Source of the DNA: an uncultured bacterium
GTDB lineage: Bacteria > CALINM01
Length of the DNA stretch: 49,604 nt
Assembly: GCA_938045315.1 (NCBI GenBank)
Contig: CALINM010000012.1
Span: forward strand, 1 to 49,604
Direction: 5' to 3'
Shown here: piece by piece, positions 26,723 to 36,072 of the stretch
How positions within the stretch are numbered: the stretch's first letter is position 1
How the letters are laid out: the number at the start of each line of letters is the position of its first letter
Notes under the pieces: model-generated
The model's database searches: none
Seen by the model: only the letters and a program-made list of their open reading frames with translations
Told to the model about the DNA's origin: nothing
Position numbers and translations under genes: made by a program

Positions 26723-27885
26723 TCGGTTCTTAAGGCATCTACTATTTTCTGGCTTGATGCTTTAAGGGCGGGAATAAGTCCACCAATAACGCCCATAATC
26801 AAAGAGAAGATAAGGGACTGTAAAATTATTTTTGGCGTTAATGTAAAAGAAAAAGCTAACTCTGAAAAGGTTTGCCAGTTCATTGTAGAAATGGTATAGA
26901 ATTGTAAAAAGGATGATAAAAAAAGACCACCTATACAACCAGCAAAACTCAATAATAGAGATTCCATAAGGAAAGCAGCCAATATGGTAACTTTTTGAAA
27001 CCCTAAGGCCCTTAATGTCCCAATTTCCCTTTTTCTTTGGGCTACTGCTGAATACATAGTAATCATAGCGCCAAGAATAGCACCTATAGAAAATACTATA
27101 GTCATGGATACTCCTAAAACTTTTATAAATCTCGTCATCATTGCTGATTGGTCTTCATAATATTGCATTTCTTTTTTTACTTCCACCGTAAGTCGCGGAT
27201 CATTTTCCAATCTCATTTTTAAATTTTCAAAATCTTTTAAATCAGATAATTTAAAAATTATAGATGAATATGTAGGTCTTCGAAAAGATTGTTTTAGTTG
27301 TTCTACATCTGCCCATATTTCTGAATTAAAACCGGTAGTGCCGCCATCAAATATGCCTACAACCTGCCATTGTCTCTGACCAAAGGACAAAAAACTACCA
27401 ATCTTTACTCCATCGAAGTTTTCTGCAATTTTACTTCCCACTATTATTTCATTTGTCCCCCATCTTATCATTTTACCTTCTTTTAATCTAACCTGGCTTC
27501 TTAAAGGTAGTGACATCTCCATTACACCCCTTATAACAACATTGGATAATTTATCCGTCCCCTTTTTAGTTAATCCTATGAGCACAACAAGTTCTTTAGC
27601 CACAAGTCTCTTTCCCCTGTCATTTAAACTTATTTCTGGTGATATTTCAATTATATTTGCCTGCTCTTTATCAATACCACTTTGCACTTCAGAACCCGCT
27701 GATTTTCTTATGACAACTACATTATCAGGGCTTCCTGTTTTTATCAAAGTTTTTCTTAAACCCTCTGAAAGCATTAACACAGCTGAAAAAACAAGTATTA
27801 CAAGTGCCATTCCAGATGCTGTTAAAAGGGTTGTTAATTTTCTTCTTATTAGATTTCTCAGGCTATATAACAAAATTAACTTCAT
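26719..27885 (-). CDS. ABC transporter permease (FtsX/MacB family)
   Basis: Four TM topology with large periplasmic domain; YSAVAQRKREIGTLRALGF. Confidence 0.92.
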   Translation of the reverse strand: MKLILLYSLRNLIRRKLTTLLTASGMALVILVFSAVLMLSEGLRKTLIKTGSPDNVVVIRKSAGSEVQSGIDKEQANIIEISPEISLNDRGKRLVAKELVVLIGLTKKGTDKLSNVVIRGVMEMSLPLRSQVRLKEGKMIRWGTNEIIVGSKIAENFDGVKIGSFLSFGQRQWQVVGIFDGGTTGFNSEIWADVEQLKQSFRRPTYSSIIFKLSDLKDFENLKMRLENDPRLTVEVKKEMQYYEDQSAMMTRFIKVLGVSMTIVFSIGAILGAMITMYSAVAQRKREIGTLRALGFQKVTILAAFLMESLLLSFAGCIGGLFLSSFLQFYTISTMNWQTFSELAFSFTLTPKIILQSLIFSLIMGVIGGLIPALKASSQKIVDALRTD

Positions 27886-27886
27886 A

Positions 27887-29044
27887 TCACAAATCCCATT
27901 TCAAACCCTCTGCTAAATTTATCTTTATTGATCTTGCTGCTGGTATGAGCCCTGAGAGAATACCAACAATAAAAGAAATGAATAGAGATTCATAAATTAC
28001 CTCACGATGGAGATTAAAAATGGGAAAATAGACACTCAATATATCTCCCACAACTTTTACGGCAGGAAAGGTTAAGATTATACCTAAAATTGCCCCTGTC
28101 AAAACAATTAGCATTGACTCTCCTAAAATGATACCAAAAATAATTGTGTTACCATAACTAAACATTTTAAACAGCGCGTACTCATTCTTTCTCTCTCTAA
28201 CGGACATATTCATTGTATTTGCCACAACTACAAATATAATCCCTATTACTACAAAGGAAACTAATTTTATGACTATAACAATTGCTTCAGTCATTGCTAC
28301 AAAACTTAATTGAAAGGCCTTTTCTGTCTCTGTAAGGGTTTCAGCAAGGGAGTTTTTAAATAAACTATCAATTTCCCTGGAGATAACTGCAGCATCCTCT
28401 GGATTTTTAATTCCCACTATAAAATAACCCGCCTGATCAGCCCTTGTGGGTGAAGTTTTCTTCAGAGTTTCATTCAAATAATCCCAGTGAAATAAAAACT
28501 GGCTTTCATCAACCGATTTATCTCTACCACGATAGATACCTCTTATTACAAATTCCCAATTGCCCGGGAAAATAGTACCCCTCAAAACAACGTTATTGCC
28601 AATTTTCCAATTAAATCTTTCAACAAGTTTCCTTCCCACTAAACAACCTTTCCTGTCCATTAAAAATGCCTTTTTTTCATTTTCACTTACTATAAATTCA
28701 GGATATAGTTTCAAAAATGTTTCCGAATCAACTGCAAAATTAGCAAAAAAATTCTTTTCTTCAATGTAAATGCCACCAAACCAGTTGCCCTGTGCAACAT
28801 AAGTTATACCACTTATTTGTTTTATCTTTTCCTTATATGAAATAGGCAGGGAAAAAACAAGTGATATAGCATTTCTAACAATCAATCTGTATGCTGAAGA
28901 TGCTGAAACACCAGCATACCATGCAGAAATAATTGTATTTAATAGACAAAAGGAAAGTACTGCTACCGAAACACTTAATATAGTGAGAATGCTTCTTAAT
29001 TTATGCCTGAAAATATTTCTAAATAAATATTTCAGCAGAACCAT
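27887..29044 (-). CDS. ABC transporter permease (FtsX/MacB family)
   Basis: NTMNMSVRERKNEYALFKMFSYGNTIIFGIILGESML...GLIPAARSIKINLAEGLK. Confidence 0.92.
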   Translation of the reverse strand: MVLLKYLFRNIFRHKLRSILTILSVSVAVLSFCLLNTIISAWYAGVSASSAYRLIVRNAISLVFSLPISYKEKIKQISGITYVAQGNWFGGIYIEEKNFFANFAVDSETFLKLYPEFIVSENEKKAFLMDRKGCLVGRKLVERFNWKIGNNVVLRGTIFPGNWEFVIRGIYRGRDKSVDESQFLFHWDYLNETLKKTSPTRADQAGYFIVGIKNPEDAAVISREIDSLFKNSLAETLTETEKAFQLSFVAMTEAIVIVIKLVSFVVIGIIFVVVANTMNMSVRERKNEYALFKMFSYGNTIIFGIILGESMLIVLTGAILGIILTFPAVKVVGDILSVYFPIFNLHREVIYESLFISFIVGILSGLIPAARSIKINLAEGLKWDL

Positions 29045-29723
29045 TAATTAAAACACCCTTATCTAAGTACTTCATTGACTTAGCATATTTTGCTGCCCTT
29101 AGATCATGGGTGACCATAATTATTGTTTTTCCAAATTTCTGGTTTAACTCACTCATTAAATTCAAAACATCCTCCGCTGACTTTTTGTCAAGATCACCTG
29201 TAGGTTCATCAGCAACTATTATAGAAGGATCTGTTACAATAGCCCTTGCTATTGCAACTCTTTGCTGTTGGCCACCAGATAGTTGTTTTGGATAATGATC
29301 TTTTCTGTCATATAAGCCAACAATTGAAAGTGCAAAATCAACATGCTCTTTTCTATCCTTCGCTGATAAATTCATCATCAACAAAGGGAGCTCTATGTTT
29401 TCAAAGGCTGTTAAAACGGGAATTAAATTATAAAACTGGAATATAAAACCCACATGTTCACTCCTCCACCTGGAGAGCGTTCTTTCATCAAGATTTGTAA
29501 TGTCAATTCCCTGAACAAAAATACTTCCCGAATCAGGTTTATCAATGCCAGCTATTAAATTTAACAAAGTACTTTTACCTGATCCAGAGGGACCCATCAG
29601 TGCAAGAAATTCTCCATCCATTATATCAAAGCTAATATTTTGCAAGACAGGTATTATTTGGTTACCTTTTCTAAAAGATTTATAAAGGGACTCAATTTCT
29701 ATTATTTTTTCTAACTTTGCCAT
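29019..29723 (-). CDS. ABC transporter ATP-binding protein (MacB/LolD type)
   Basis: GPSGSGKSTLLNLIAG, LSGGQQQRVAIARAI, IIVADEPTGDLD. Confidence 0.97.
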   Translation of the reverse strand: MAKLEKIIEIESLYKSFRKGNQIIPVLQNISFDIMDGEFLALMGPSGSGKSTLLNLIAGIDKPDSGSIFVQGIDITNLDERTLSRWRSEHVGFIFQFYNLIPVLTAFENIELPLLMMNLSAKDRKEHVDFALSIVGLYDRKDHYPKQLSGGQQQRVAIARAIVTDPSIIVADEPTGDLDKKSAEDVLNLMSELNQKFGKTIIMVTHDLRAAKYAKSMKYLDKGVLINGSAEIFI

Positions 29724-30934
29724 TATTTGGCTTCTACTCTGACTTTTGTTTTATCTTGAAGTTTATCAAGGGGATGTGTGATTATTTTTTCTCCAGCCCT
29801 TATTCCATCTAATACATATAAGAATCCCTTTTCTTCCTTTTCTATTTTTAACACCCTTTTTTCTGCTCGGTCTTTATTTAATACAAATACAATATATTTG
29901 TCTCCTTCAATTCTTGTATGTGAGCTGTTTATTATTAGTCTCCTAGATTTCTCATCTTTTTTCAATGGTCGCTCCAGAAAAGATATTTTTGCACTCATGT
30001 CCGGTAATATTTGATCACTCTTTTCAAAAAATTTAATCTTTACTGTTACAGAAGACTTAGTTCTATCCACTGTTGGTAATATCATATGAACATACCCCTC
30101 AAAAACCTTATTAGGTATTGCATCAAAAGTTATTACACAGTTTTGATTTTTTCTTATTTTATCAAGATACACTTCTGACACATCAGCTTCCACATATAAA
30201 CTATTTAAATCTGCCATCGTTATAACCGCTGCTTTAGCATTTGCAGCTGAGCCTAAGGGAGTAATGATATCACCCACATCGGCATCTTTTGTAAGGATTA
30301 TACCATCAAAGGGTGCCCTTAGTTTTGTATATTCTAATTGTACTTCTACACTTTTTACACCTGCCTTTGCAGCAATATAATTTGCTTCAGAAGAATTTAC
30401 CATTGCAATAGCTTTTTTGTATCTTGATTCTGCAATATCAAGTTCAGATTGTGTTGCAAAACCTCTTTCAAAGAGTATTTTAACTCTTTCAAAATTCTTC
30501 TTCGCCTCTTCCAATTCTGCCTTAGCAAAATTTATATTTTCCTTACTTGCCATTACATTTGCAAGTAATTGCTGGTAACTTGCTTTTAAATCTTCATTCT
30601 CCAGTTCTGCAACAATATCATTTTTTTTCACTCTCATTCCTTCTTCCACATTTACCTTAATTAATCTACCTGTTATTTTTGCACCTACAGCTGACTTTCT
30701 ATCGGCTACAACGTAACCACTGGCATTCAGAATAGTAATGTTTTGATAGGGATATAAGTCATTAACTGTTATAACCTCTACTTTTAAGGGTTTATTATAA
30801 AATAGTCGTATAATCACAGCTAACAATAAAAGCAAAAATATGCTAAAGAGCAAAAATTTTTTATTTCTTTGATTGCTCTTAATATATTCTCCTTTTTTAA
30901 TTTGGAGTTTCTCTAAAGACTCTTTTTCCATCAA
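29723..30934 (-). CDS. Membrane fusion protein (HlyD/AcrA-like periplasmic adaptor)
   Basis: Single N-terminal TM, lipoyl/hairpin and barrel regions (VGAKITGRLIKVNVEEGMRVKKNDIVAELE...LRAPFDGIILTKDADVGDII). Confidence 0.93.
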   Translation of the reverse strand: MMEKESLEKLQIKKGEYIKSNQRNKKFLLFSIFLLLLLAVIIRLFYNKPLKVEVITVNDLYPYQNITILNASGYVVADRKSAVGAKITGRLIKVNVEEGMRVKKNDIVAELENEDLKASYQQLLANVMASKENINFAKAELEEAKKNFERVKILFERGFATQSELDIAESRYKKAIAMVNSSEANYIAAKAGVKSVEVQLEYTKLRAPFDGIILTKDADVGDIITPLGSAANAKAAVITMADLNSLYVEADVSEVYLDKIRKNQNCVITFDAIPNKVFEGYVHMILPTVDRTKSSVTVKIKFFEKSDQILPDMSAKISFLERPLKKDEKSRRLIINSSHTRIEGDKYIVFVLNKDRAEKRVLKIEKEEKGFLYVLDGIRAGEKIITHPLDKLQDKTKVRVEAK

Positions 30935-32838
30935 TTCAGCATTCCATCTAAAATTTGTCTTACTTTTGACAATAGTTCTTTAGGTGTAACGGGTTTTGAT
31001 ATAAAAACAGCTTGTTTTGAAATTCCAACTTCGCTGTCCATAATTTCAGTAGAGTATCCACTAAGAAAAATGACTTTTACAGAGGGATTAATTATCTTTA
31101 TATCATTAAATACCTCTCCACCATTTTTAAATGGCATAATCACATCAAGAATTGCAAGACTTATTTCACCTTTATGTTTTATGAATTCAGATAAAGCCTC
31201 TCTACCATCCCTTGATAGTATAACTTTATATCCCGCATTTGTGAGTATTTGATTTATCACATCCCTCACATAATCATCATCTTCAGCAACTAATATGGTT
31301 TCACATCCCCCTTTTACATCAAGAAAAGCATTTTTAATGTCCTCTTCCGTAGGTTGGTAAACTTGATGTATGGGTATATATAAAAATACTTTTGTTCCTG
31401 TTCCTTCCCTGCTATCAATGCTAATATAACCATTATGCTGCTTAATTATACTGTATACAATAGACATACCAAGACCTGTTCCTTTATTTACATCCTTAGT
31501 TGTAAAAAAGGGATCAAAGATTCTCCTTTTAACTTCATCACTCATACCAATACCATTATCAGAAACCATTATTAAAGCATAATCTCCAGGATAACCAAAA
31601 CCATTTCTTTTAATAAAATCTGCATCAATTTTGAAAAGTTGTGTTTTTATAACTATTTCACCCTTTCCCTCAATTGCATCTTTGGCATTGGATATAAGAT
31701 TTAAAAGGACCTGATCAATTTGCGTTATATCTGCCATTACTGGAAGATCATTTTTAGATAATTCGAAGTTTATCGTGATATGTTCACCAACCATCCTTTT
31801 CAGGAGTGGTTCAACATTTAGAATTAGATTGTTTACATCACATCTTACTGGCTGAAGAGTTCTCTTTCTACTAAATGTAAGAAGATTTCTTATAAGATTT
31901 GCTCCCCTATCGGCTACTTTAAGTATATTTTGAACATAATCCTTTAATGGACTATCTTCCCCTATATGTATATCAATAAAGCTGGCAAAGCCTATGACTG
32001 CAGTAAGGAGATTGTTAAAATCGTGGGCAATTCCAGCGGATAGTTGACCAACTGTTTCCATTTTTTGCAAATAACTAAGCTGGTCTTCTAAAAGTTTTTT
32101 CTCTGTTACATCTATAAATACTCCAATTATAGTATCCACCTCTTCAACAGTAGAAGTCTTTACAGGGTATAGGTGTACATCCACATATCTTGGTTTTGAA
32201 TCATTATCAACTAATTTTATAGTAAGTCTCTGGGTATGTTTATCGTTAAACAGTTGAAACATTACTTCTTCAATGAGCTTTTTTTCCTTTATATATCCCT
32301 TTTCCTCAAATATTTTAAGTAAGTTTTGACCACTTAGATCACCCTTTGAATAATTTACGATTTTATAAAAACCTTTATTTGCATCACGAATTATCATTTC
32401 CCTATTTAAAACAACAATTCCCTCTTCTATACTGTCAAACATAGTTGTATAAACATCATTCTTAATCCTCGATGAAGTAATATCAATAATTGTTCTAAGC
32501 AGGAGTGCTTCATTGTTTACAACAAAGCTTCTTGACTCTTCTCTCAACCACTTTATATTACCATCTGGATATAGAAATCTGTATTCGATAATATTGCTCC
32601 CTTGAGCATTATTTGCCATTAAATATTCATATCTTTCCCTATCTTCCGGGTGAATCCACTTAATCCATTCTTCAGATTTATCCACAAATTCTTTCTCTTC
32701 CAGCCCAAGAATCCTTTTTACATTTGAACTAACATACATAATTTTAAAGGGCTCTTTATTTTTCTGTATAACGTAAATAGTAGAACCCTCTTCTATAACA
32801 TTAACAACTTCGTCTTTACACAGTTGTAATACGTTCAT
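30931..32838 (-). CDS. PAS-domain hybrid sensor histidine kinase with C-terminal receiver domain
   Basis: PAS domains, AGIAHDFNNLLTAVIGF H-box, HATPase (DNGIGMSDEVKRRIFDPFFTTKDVNKGTGLGMSIVYSI), REC (ILVAEDDDYVRDV...LAILDVIMP). Confidence 0.95.
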   Translation of the reverse strand: MNVLQLCKDEVVNVIEEGSTIYVIQKNKEPFKIMYVSSNVKRILGLEEKEFVDKSEEWIKWIHPEDRERYEYLMANNAQGSNIIEYRFLYPDGNIKWLREESRSFVVNNEALLLRTIIDITSSRIKNDVYTTMFDSIEEGIVVLNREMIIRDANKGFYKIVNYSKGDLSGQNLLKIFEEKGYIKEKKLIEEVMFQLFNDKHTQRLTIKLVDNDSKPRYVDVHLYPVKTSTVEEVDTIIGVFIDVTEKKLLEDQLSYLQKMETVGQLSAGIAHDFNNLLTAVIGFASFIDIHIGEDSPLKDYVQNILKVADRGANLIRNLLTFSRKRTLQPVRCDVNNLILNVEPLLKRMVGEHITINFELSKNDLPVMADITQIDQVLLNLISNAKDAIEGKGEIVIKTQLFKIDADFIKRNGFGYPGDYALIMVSDNGIGMSDEVKRRIFDPFFTTKDVNKGTGLGMSIVYSIIKQHNGYISIDSREGTGTKVFLYIPIHQVYQPTEEDIKNAFLDVKGGCETILVAEDDDYVRDVINQILTNAGYKVILSRDGREALSEFIKHKGEISLAILDVIMPFKNGGEVFNDIKIINPSVKVIFLSGYSTEIMDSEVGISKQAVFISKPVTPKELLSKVRQILDGMLN

Positions 32839-32850
32839 TTAGAGTAATCC

Positions 32851-34392
32851 TTAATGTTTGAAATGTCTCATTCCAGTAAAAACCATTGCTATATTGTATT
32901 TATCTGCTAATTCAATTACTTCTCTGTCTCTTATGGATCCACCCGGCTGAATTACAGCTGTAATACCAGCCTCAGCTAAAACTTCGAGACCATCTGGAAA
33001 GGGGAAAAAAGCATCTGAGGCAGCAACACATCCCTTTGTGTCCTGTCGTGCTTTCATTACCGCTATTCTGGCAGAATCCACCCTGCTCATTTGTCCCGCT
33101 CCAATACCAACTGTAACATTTTCTCTTGCAATAAGTATCGCATTTGACTTAACATGTTTAGCAATCTTCCATGCAAAATCAAGAGCCTTCATTTCTCTAT
33201 CCGTGGGTTTTCTTTTTGTTACTACCTTTAAATCTTCCATCTTATATGTTTCTAAGTCATATTCCTGAGCTAACATCCCACCTAACACCCTTCTATATTC
33301 AATTCCCTCTATCTTCATTGGTAACCCTTCCACATCCAATACCCTGAGACCGGGATGCTTCGAAAAAATTTCAAGCGCTTCTTTGTCATACCCCGGGGCA
33401 ATTACTACTTCAACAAAAGTTTCTGCAACCTCTTTTGCAAGCTCTTCATTCACCTTTCTATTTAAAGCTACTATTCCACCAAATGCAGATACTGGATCAC
33501 ACTCTCTTGCCATTTTATAAGCCTCTACAATATCCTCACTTACAGCTGCACCACATGGATTATTATGTTTTACAATGACTGCTGCTGGCTCACTAAACTC
33601 CAATACAATCCTAAAACATGAATCTGTATCTAAAATGTTATTATATGAAAGTTCTTTGCCCTGAATTTTTTTAGCAGAACTTACACATGCAAAATTAACA
33701 TCCTTTTCTTTGTAAAATGCCGCCTTCTGGTGAGGATTTTCACCATATCTACATTCTTGAACCTTGTAGTACTGGAGGTTTATCACTTCAGGAAACAATT
33801 TTTTTTCCTGTCCTTCTAAGGAACTTAAATAACTTGAAATTACACCATCATAATAGGCAGTATGTGTATAGACTTTTCTTGCTAAATAGAATCTATAATC
33901 ATAGGGCACTTCTCCCTTCTCAATATACTCCATAACCCTCTCATAGTCAAAGGGATCTACAACAACTATCACATCTTGGAAATTCTTAGCTGCAGCCCTG
34001 AGCAGTGTGGGTCCACCTATGTCTATATTTTCTATTATCTCTTCAAATGACACATTTGTTTTTTTAATGGTTGCTTCAAAGGGATATAGATTTACAACCA
34101 CAATATCGATAAATGGTATTCCAAGTTTTTGTAAACTTTCCACATGTTCCTTTTTATTTCTAATACATAAAATCCCACCATGGATTTTGGGGTGCAGTGT
34201 TTTAACCCTCCCATCCATAATCTCAGGGAATCCGGTATATTCTGAAACATCAATAACCCTTATACCTTTACTTTTTAAAAAATTTGCTGTTCCACCCGTT
34301 GATAATATTTCAATCCCCTTCTTTGCAAGAAAATTCGCAAAATTATCAATATTTGTCTTATCTGATACACTTATTAAAGCCCTTTGAAACAT
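32851..34392 (-). CDS. purH: Bifunctional AICAR formyltransferase / IMP cyclohydrolase
   Basis: RALISVSDKTNIDNFANFLAKKGIEILSTGGTA, GRVKTLHPKIHGGIL, KHNNPCGAA. Confidence 0.98.
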   Translation of the reverse strand: MFQRALISVSDKTNIDNFANFLAKKGIEILSTGGTANFLKSKGIRVIDVSEYTGFPEIMDGRVKTLHPKIHGGILCIRNKKEHVESLQKLGIPFIDIVVVNLYPFEATIKKTNVSFEEIIENIDIGGPTLLRAAAKNFQDVIVVVDPFDYERVMEYIEKGEVPYDYRFYLARKVYTHTAYYDGVISSYLSSLEGQEKKLFPEVINLQYYKVQECRYGENPHQKAAFYKEKDVNFACVSSAKKIQGKELSYNNILDTDSCFRIVLEFSEPAAVIVKHNNPCGAAVSEDIVEAYKMARECDPVSAFGGIVALNRKVNEELAKEVAETFVEVVIAPGYDKEALEIFSKHPGLRVLDVEGLPMKIEGIEYRRVLGGMLAQEYDLETYKMEDLKVVTKRKPTDREMKALDFAWKIAKHVKSNAILIARENVTVGIGAGQMSRVDSARIAVMKARQDTKGCVAASDAFFPFPDGLEVLAEAGITAVIQPGGSIRDREVIELADKYNIAMVFTGMRHFKH

Positions 34393-34486
34393 ATAAATCC
34401 CCCTCTTATATGAAATTGTAGATTTCTGTTTAAATCCAAAAAACTTTTTTTAGTATATTTTAACACAAAAGATTTATAATAAAAGC

Positions 34487-35806
34487 ATGAAAAGTAAAGT
34501 AGCTATTATTGGTGCTGGTCTTGCAGGTTGTGAAGTAGCCTGGTTATTAGGTAAAAATGGCGTATATATCGATTTATTCGAAATGAAACCACTTAAATAT
34601 TCACCAGCCCATAAATCTCCTTATTTTGCTGAACTTGTTTGTAGTAACTCTCTTAAGAGTATTAATAAATACCATCCCTCATCCATGTTAAAAGATGAAA
34701 TGAAAGCCCTTGGATCTATTATTATGGAATCAGCATACAAAAACAGAGTTCCCGCAGGCGAATCGCTGGCAGTGGATCGAGATAGGTTTTCCAGATACAT
34801 TACCGAAAGATTGAGAACTTTAGAGACTGTAAACATAATTAAAAAAGAAGTACAAGAAATCCCGGAAGGCTATGATTTTATAGTCATTGCCACAGGTCCA
34901 TTGACATCTGAATCGCTCGCAGAATCTCTGAGTAAACTCTTAGGGGATAATTTTTTATATTTCTATGATGCTATCGCACCAATTATCGATGCAGATTCAA
35001 TAGATAAATCTAAGGTTTTTTCTGGTTCCCGATATGAACGTGGTGGTGATGATTTTTTAAATATTCCTTTAACTAAAGAGCAGTATTTTAATTTTATAGA
35101 AGCTTTAAAAGTTGCTGAAAAAGTAGTTTTAAGACCCTTCGAAAAGGAAAAATATTATGAAGGGTGTCTTCCCATCGAAGTATTAGCGCAAAGAGGTGAT
35201 TTAACATTAGCCTACGGTCCTATGAGGCCCGTTGGTTTTGATGATAGAAAGATTGGATTTAAACCCTTTGCTGTTGTTCAATTACGCAAAGAAGATGAGG
35301 AAGGAACAGCTTACAATATCGTTGGATTTCAAACAAAACTGACAATAAAGGAGCAGGAAAAAGTTTTTAGAATGCTTCCGGGGTTGGAAAAAGCTGTTTT
35401 TTTAAGATATGGTTCCATTCATCGAAATACATTTATTTCTTCTCCTAAATATTTATTACCAACTCTAAATTTAAAAGACATGCCCGGTATATATTTTGCT
35501 GGGCAGATTACTGGTGTTGAAGGTTATGTGGAATCTGCTGGATGCGGCATTATGGCAGGATACTTTCTCCTCTGCAAAATTAAAGACATACCAGTTATGA
35601 TACCCAGCTCTAAAACTGCTATTGGAGCCATGCTTTCTCATCTAAAAAGTGAAAACCGTCCATTCCAACCTTCTGGTATTCATTATGGTTTATTTGACAA
35701 AAGGGATATGCCAAAAAACGTTGATAAAAAAATATGGATAAAAAACAACGAAGAGGAGAGCTTTAAAGCCTGGTTTGAAGAAATAACTAAACATTTTATT
35801 TTCTAA
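34487..35806 (+). CDS. trmFO: tRNA (uracil-5-)-methyltransferase, folate/FAD-dependent
   Basis: VAIIGAGLAGCEVAWLLGKNGVYIDLFEMKP, VCSNSLKS, YFAGQITGVEGYVESAGCGIMAG. Confidence 0.98.
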   Translation: MKSKVAIIGAGLAGCEVAWLLGKNGVYIDLFEMKPLKYSPAHKSPYFAELVCSNSLKSINKYHPSSMLKDEMKALGSIIMESAYKNRVPAGESLAVDRDRFSRYITERLRTLETVNIIKKEVQEIPEGYDFIVIATGPLTSESLAESLSKLLGDNFLYFYDAIAPIIDADSIDKSKVFSGSRYERGGDDFLNIPLTKEQYFNFIEALKVAEKVVLRPFEKEKYYEGCLPIEVLAQRGDLTLAYGPMRPVGFDDRKIGFKPFAVVQLRKEDEEGTAYNIVGFQTKLTIKEQEKVFRMLPGLEKAVFLRYGSIHRNTFISSPKYLLPTLNLKDMPGIYFAGQITGVEGYVESAGCGIMAGYFLLCKIKDIPVMIPSSKTAIGAMLSHLKSENRPFQPSGIHYGLFDKRDMPKNVDKKIWIKNNEEESFKAWFEEITKHFIF

Positions 35807-36068
35807 GTAATCTTTTCATTTCAAAAAGATTTTGAAGTATAATACTTTTTTTATTTGTTAGGCTAATCCACAAGTTTTGGTCACCCTCTTCTTTTGCCTT
35901 TTCAATTTCTGAATCTAAATTTTCGATTTCCTTTATTAGAGTAAAATACATATTTTCCAAACTACTATCAACTTCTCTTGTTTCTTCGAGAACCTTTCTC
36001 TTTTCTTTATCAAAAAAATCTTCAAGAATATGTTCTTCTAATTCATCGTCTTTTCTGTCTTCATCCAC
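35796..36068 (-). CDS. Small acidic coiled-coil protein of unknown function
   Basis: 90-aa ORF; overlaps the 3' end of trmFO tail-to-tail by 11 bp; sits directly downstream of the Lon-like gene. Confidence 0.55.
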   Translation of the reverse strand: MDEDRKDDELEEHILEDFFDKEKRKVLEETREVDSSLENMYFTLIKEIENLDSEIEKAKEEGDQNLWISLTNKKSIILQNLFEMKRLLRK

Positions 36069-36072
36069 AATA

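Noticed and set aside
32679-32690. TTATCCACA perfect DnaA box inside the histidine kinase gene
   Set aside because: Isolated 9-mer far from the origin region; expected by chance in AT-rich DNA.
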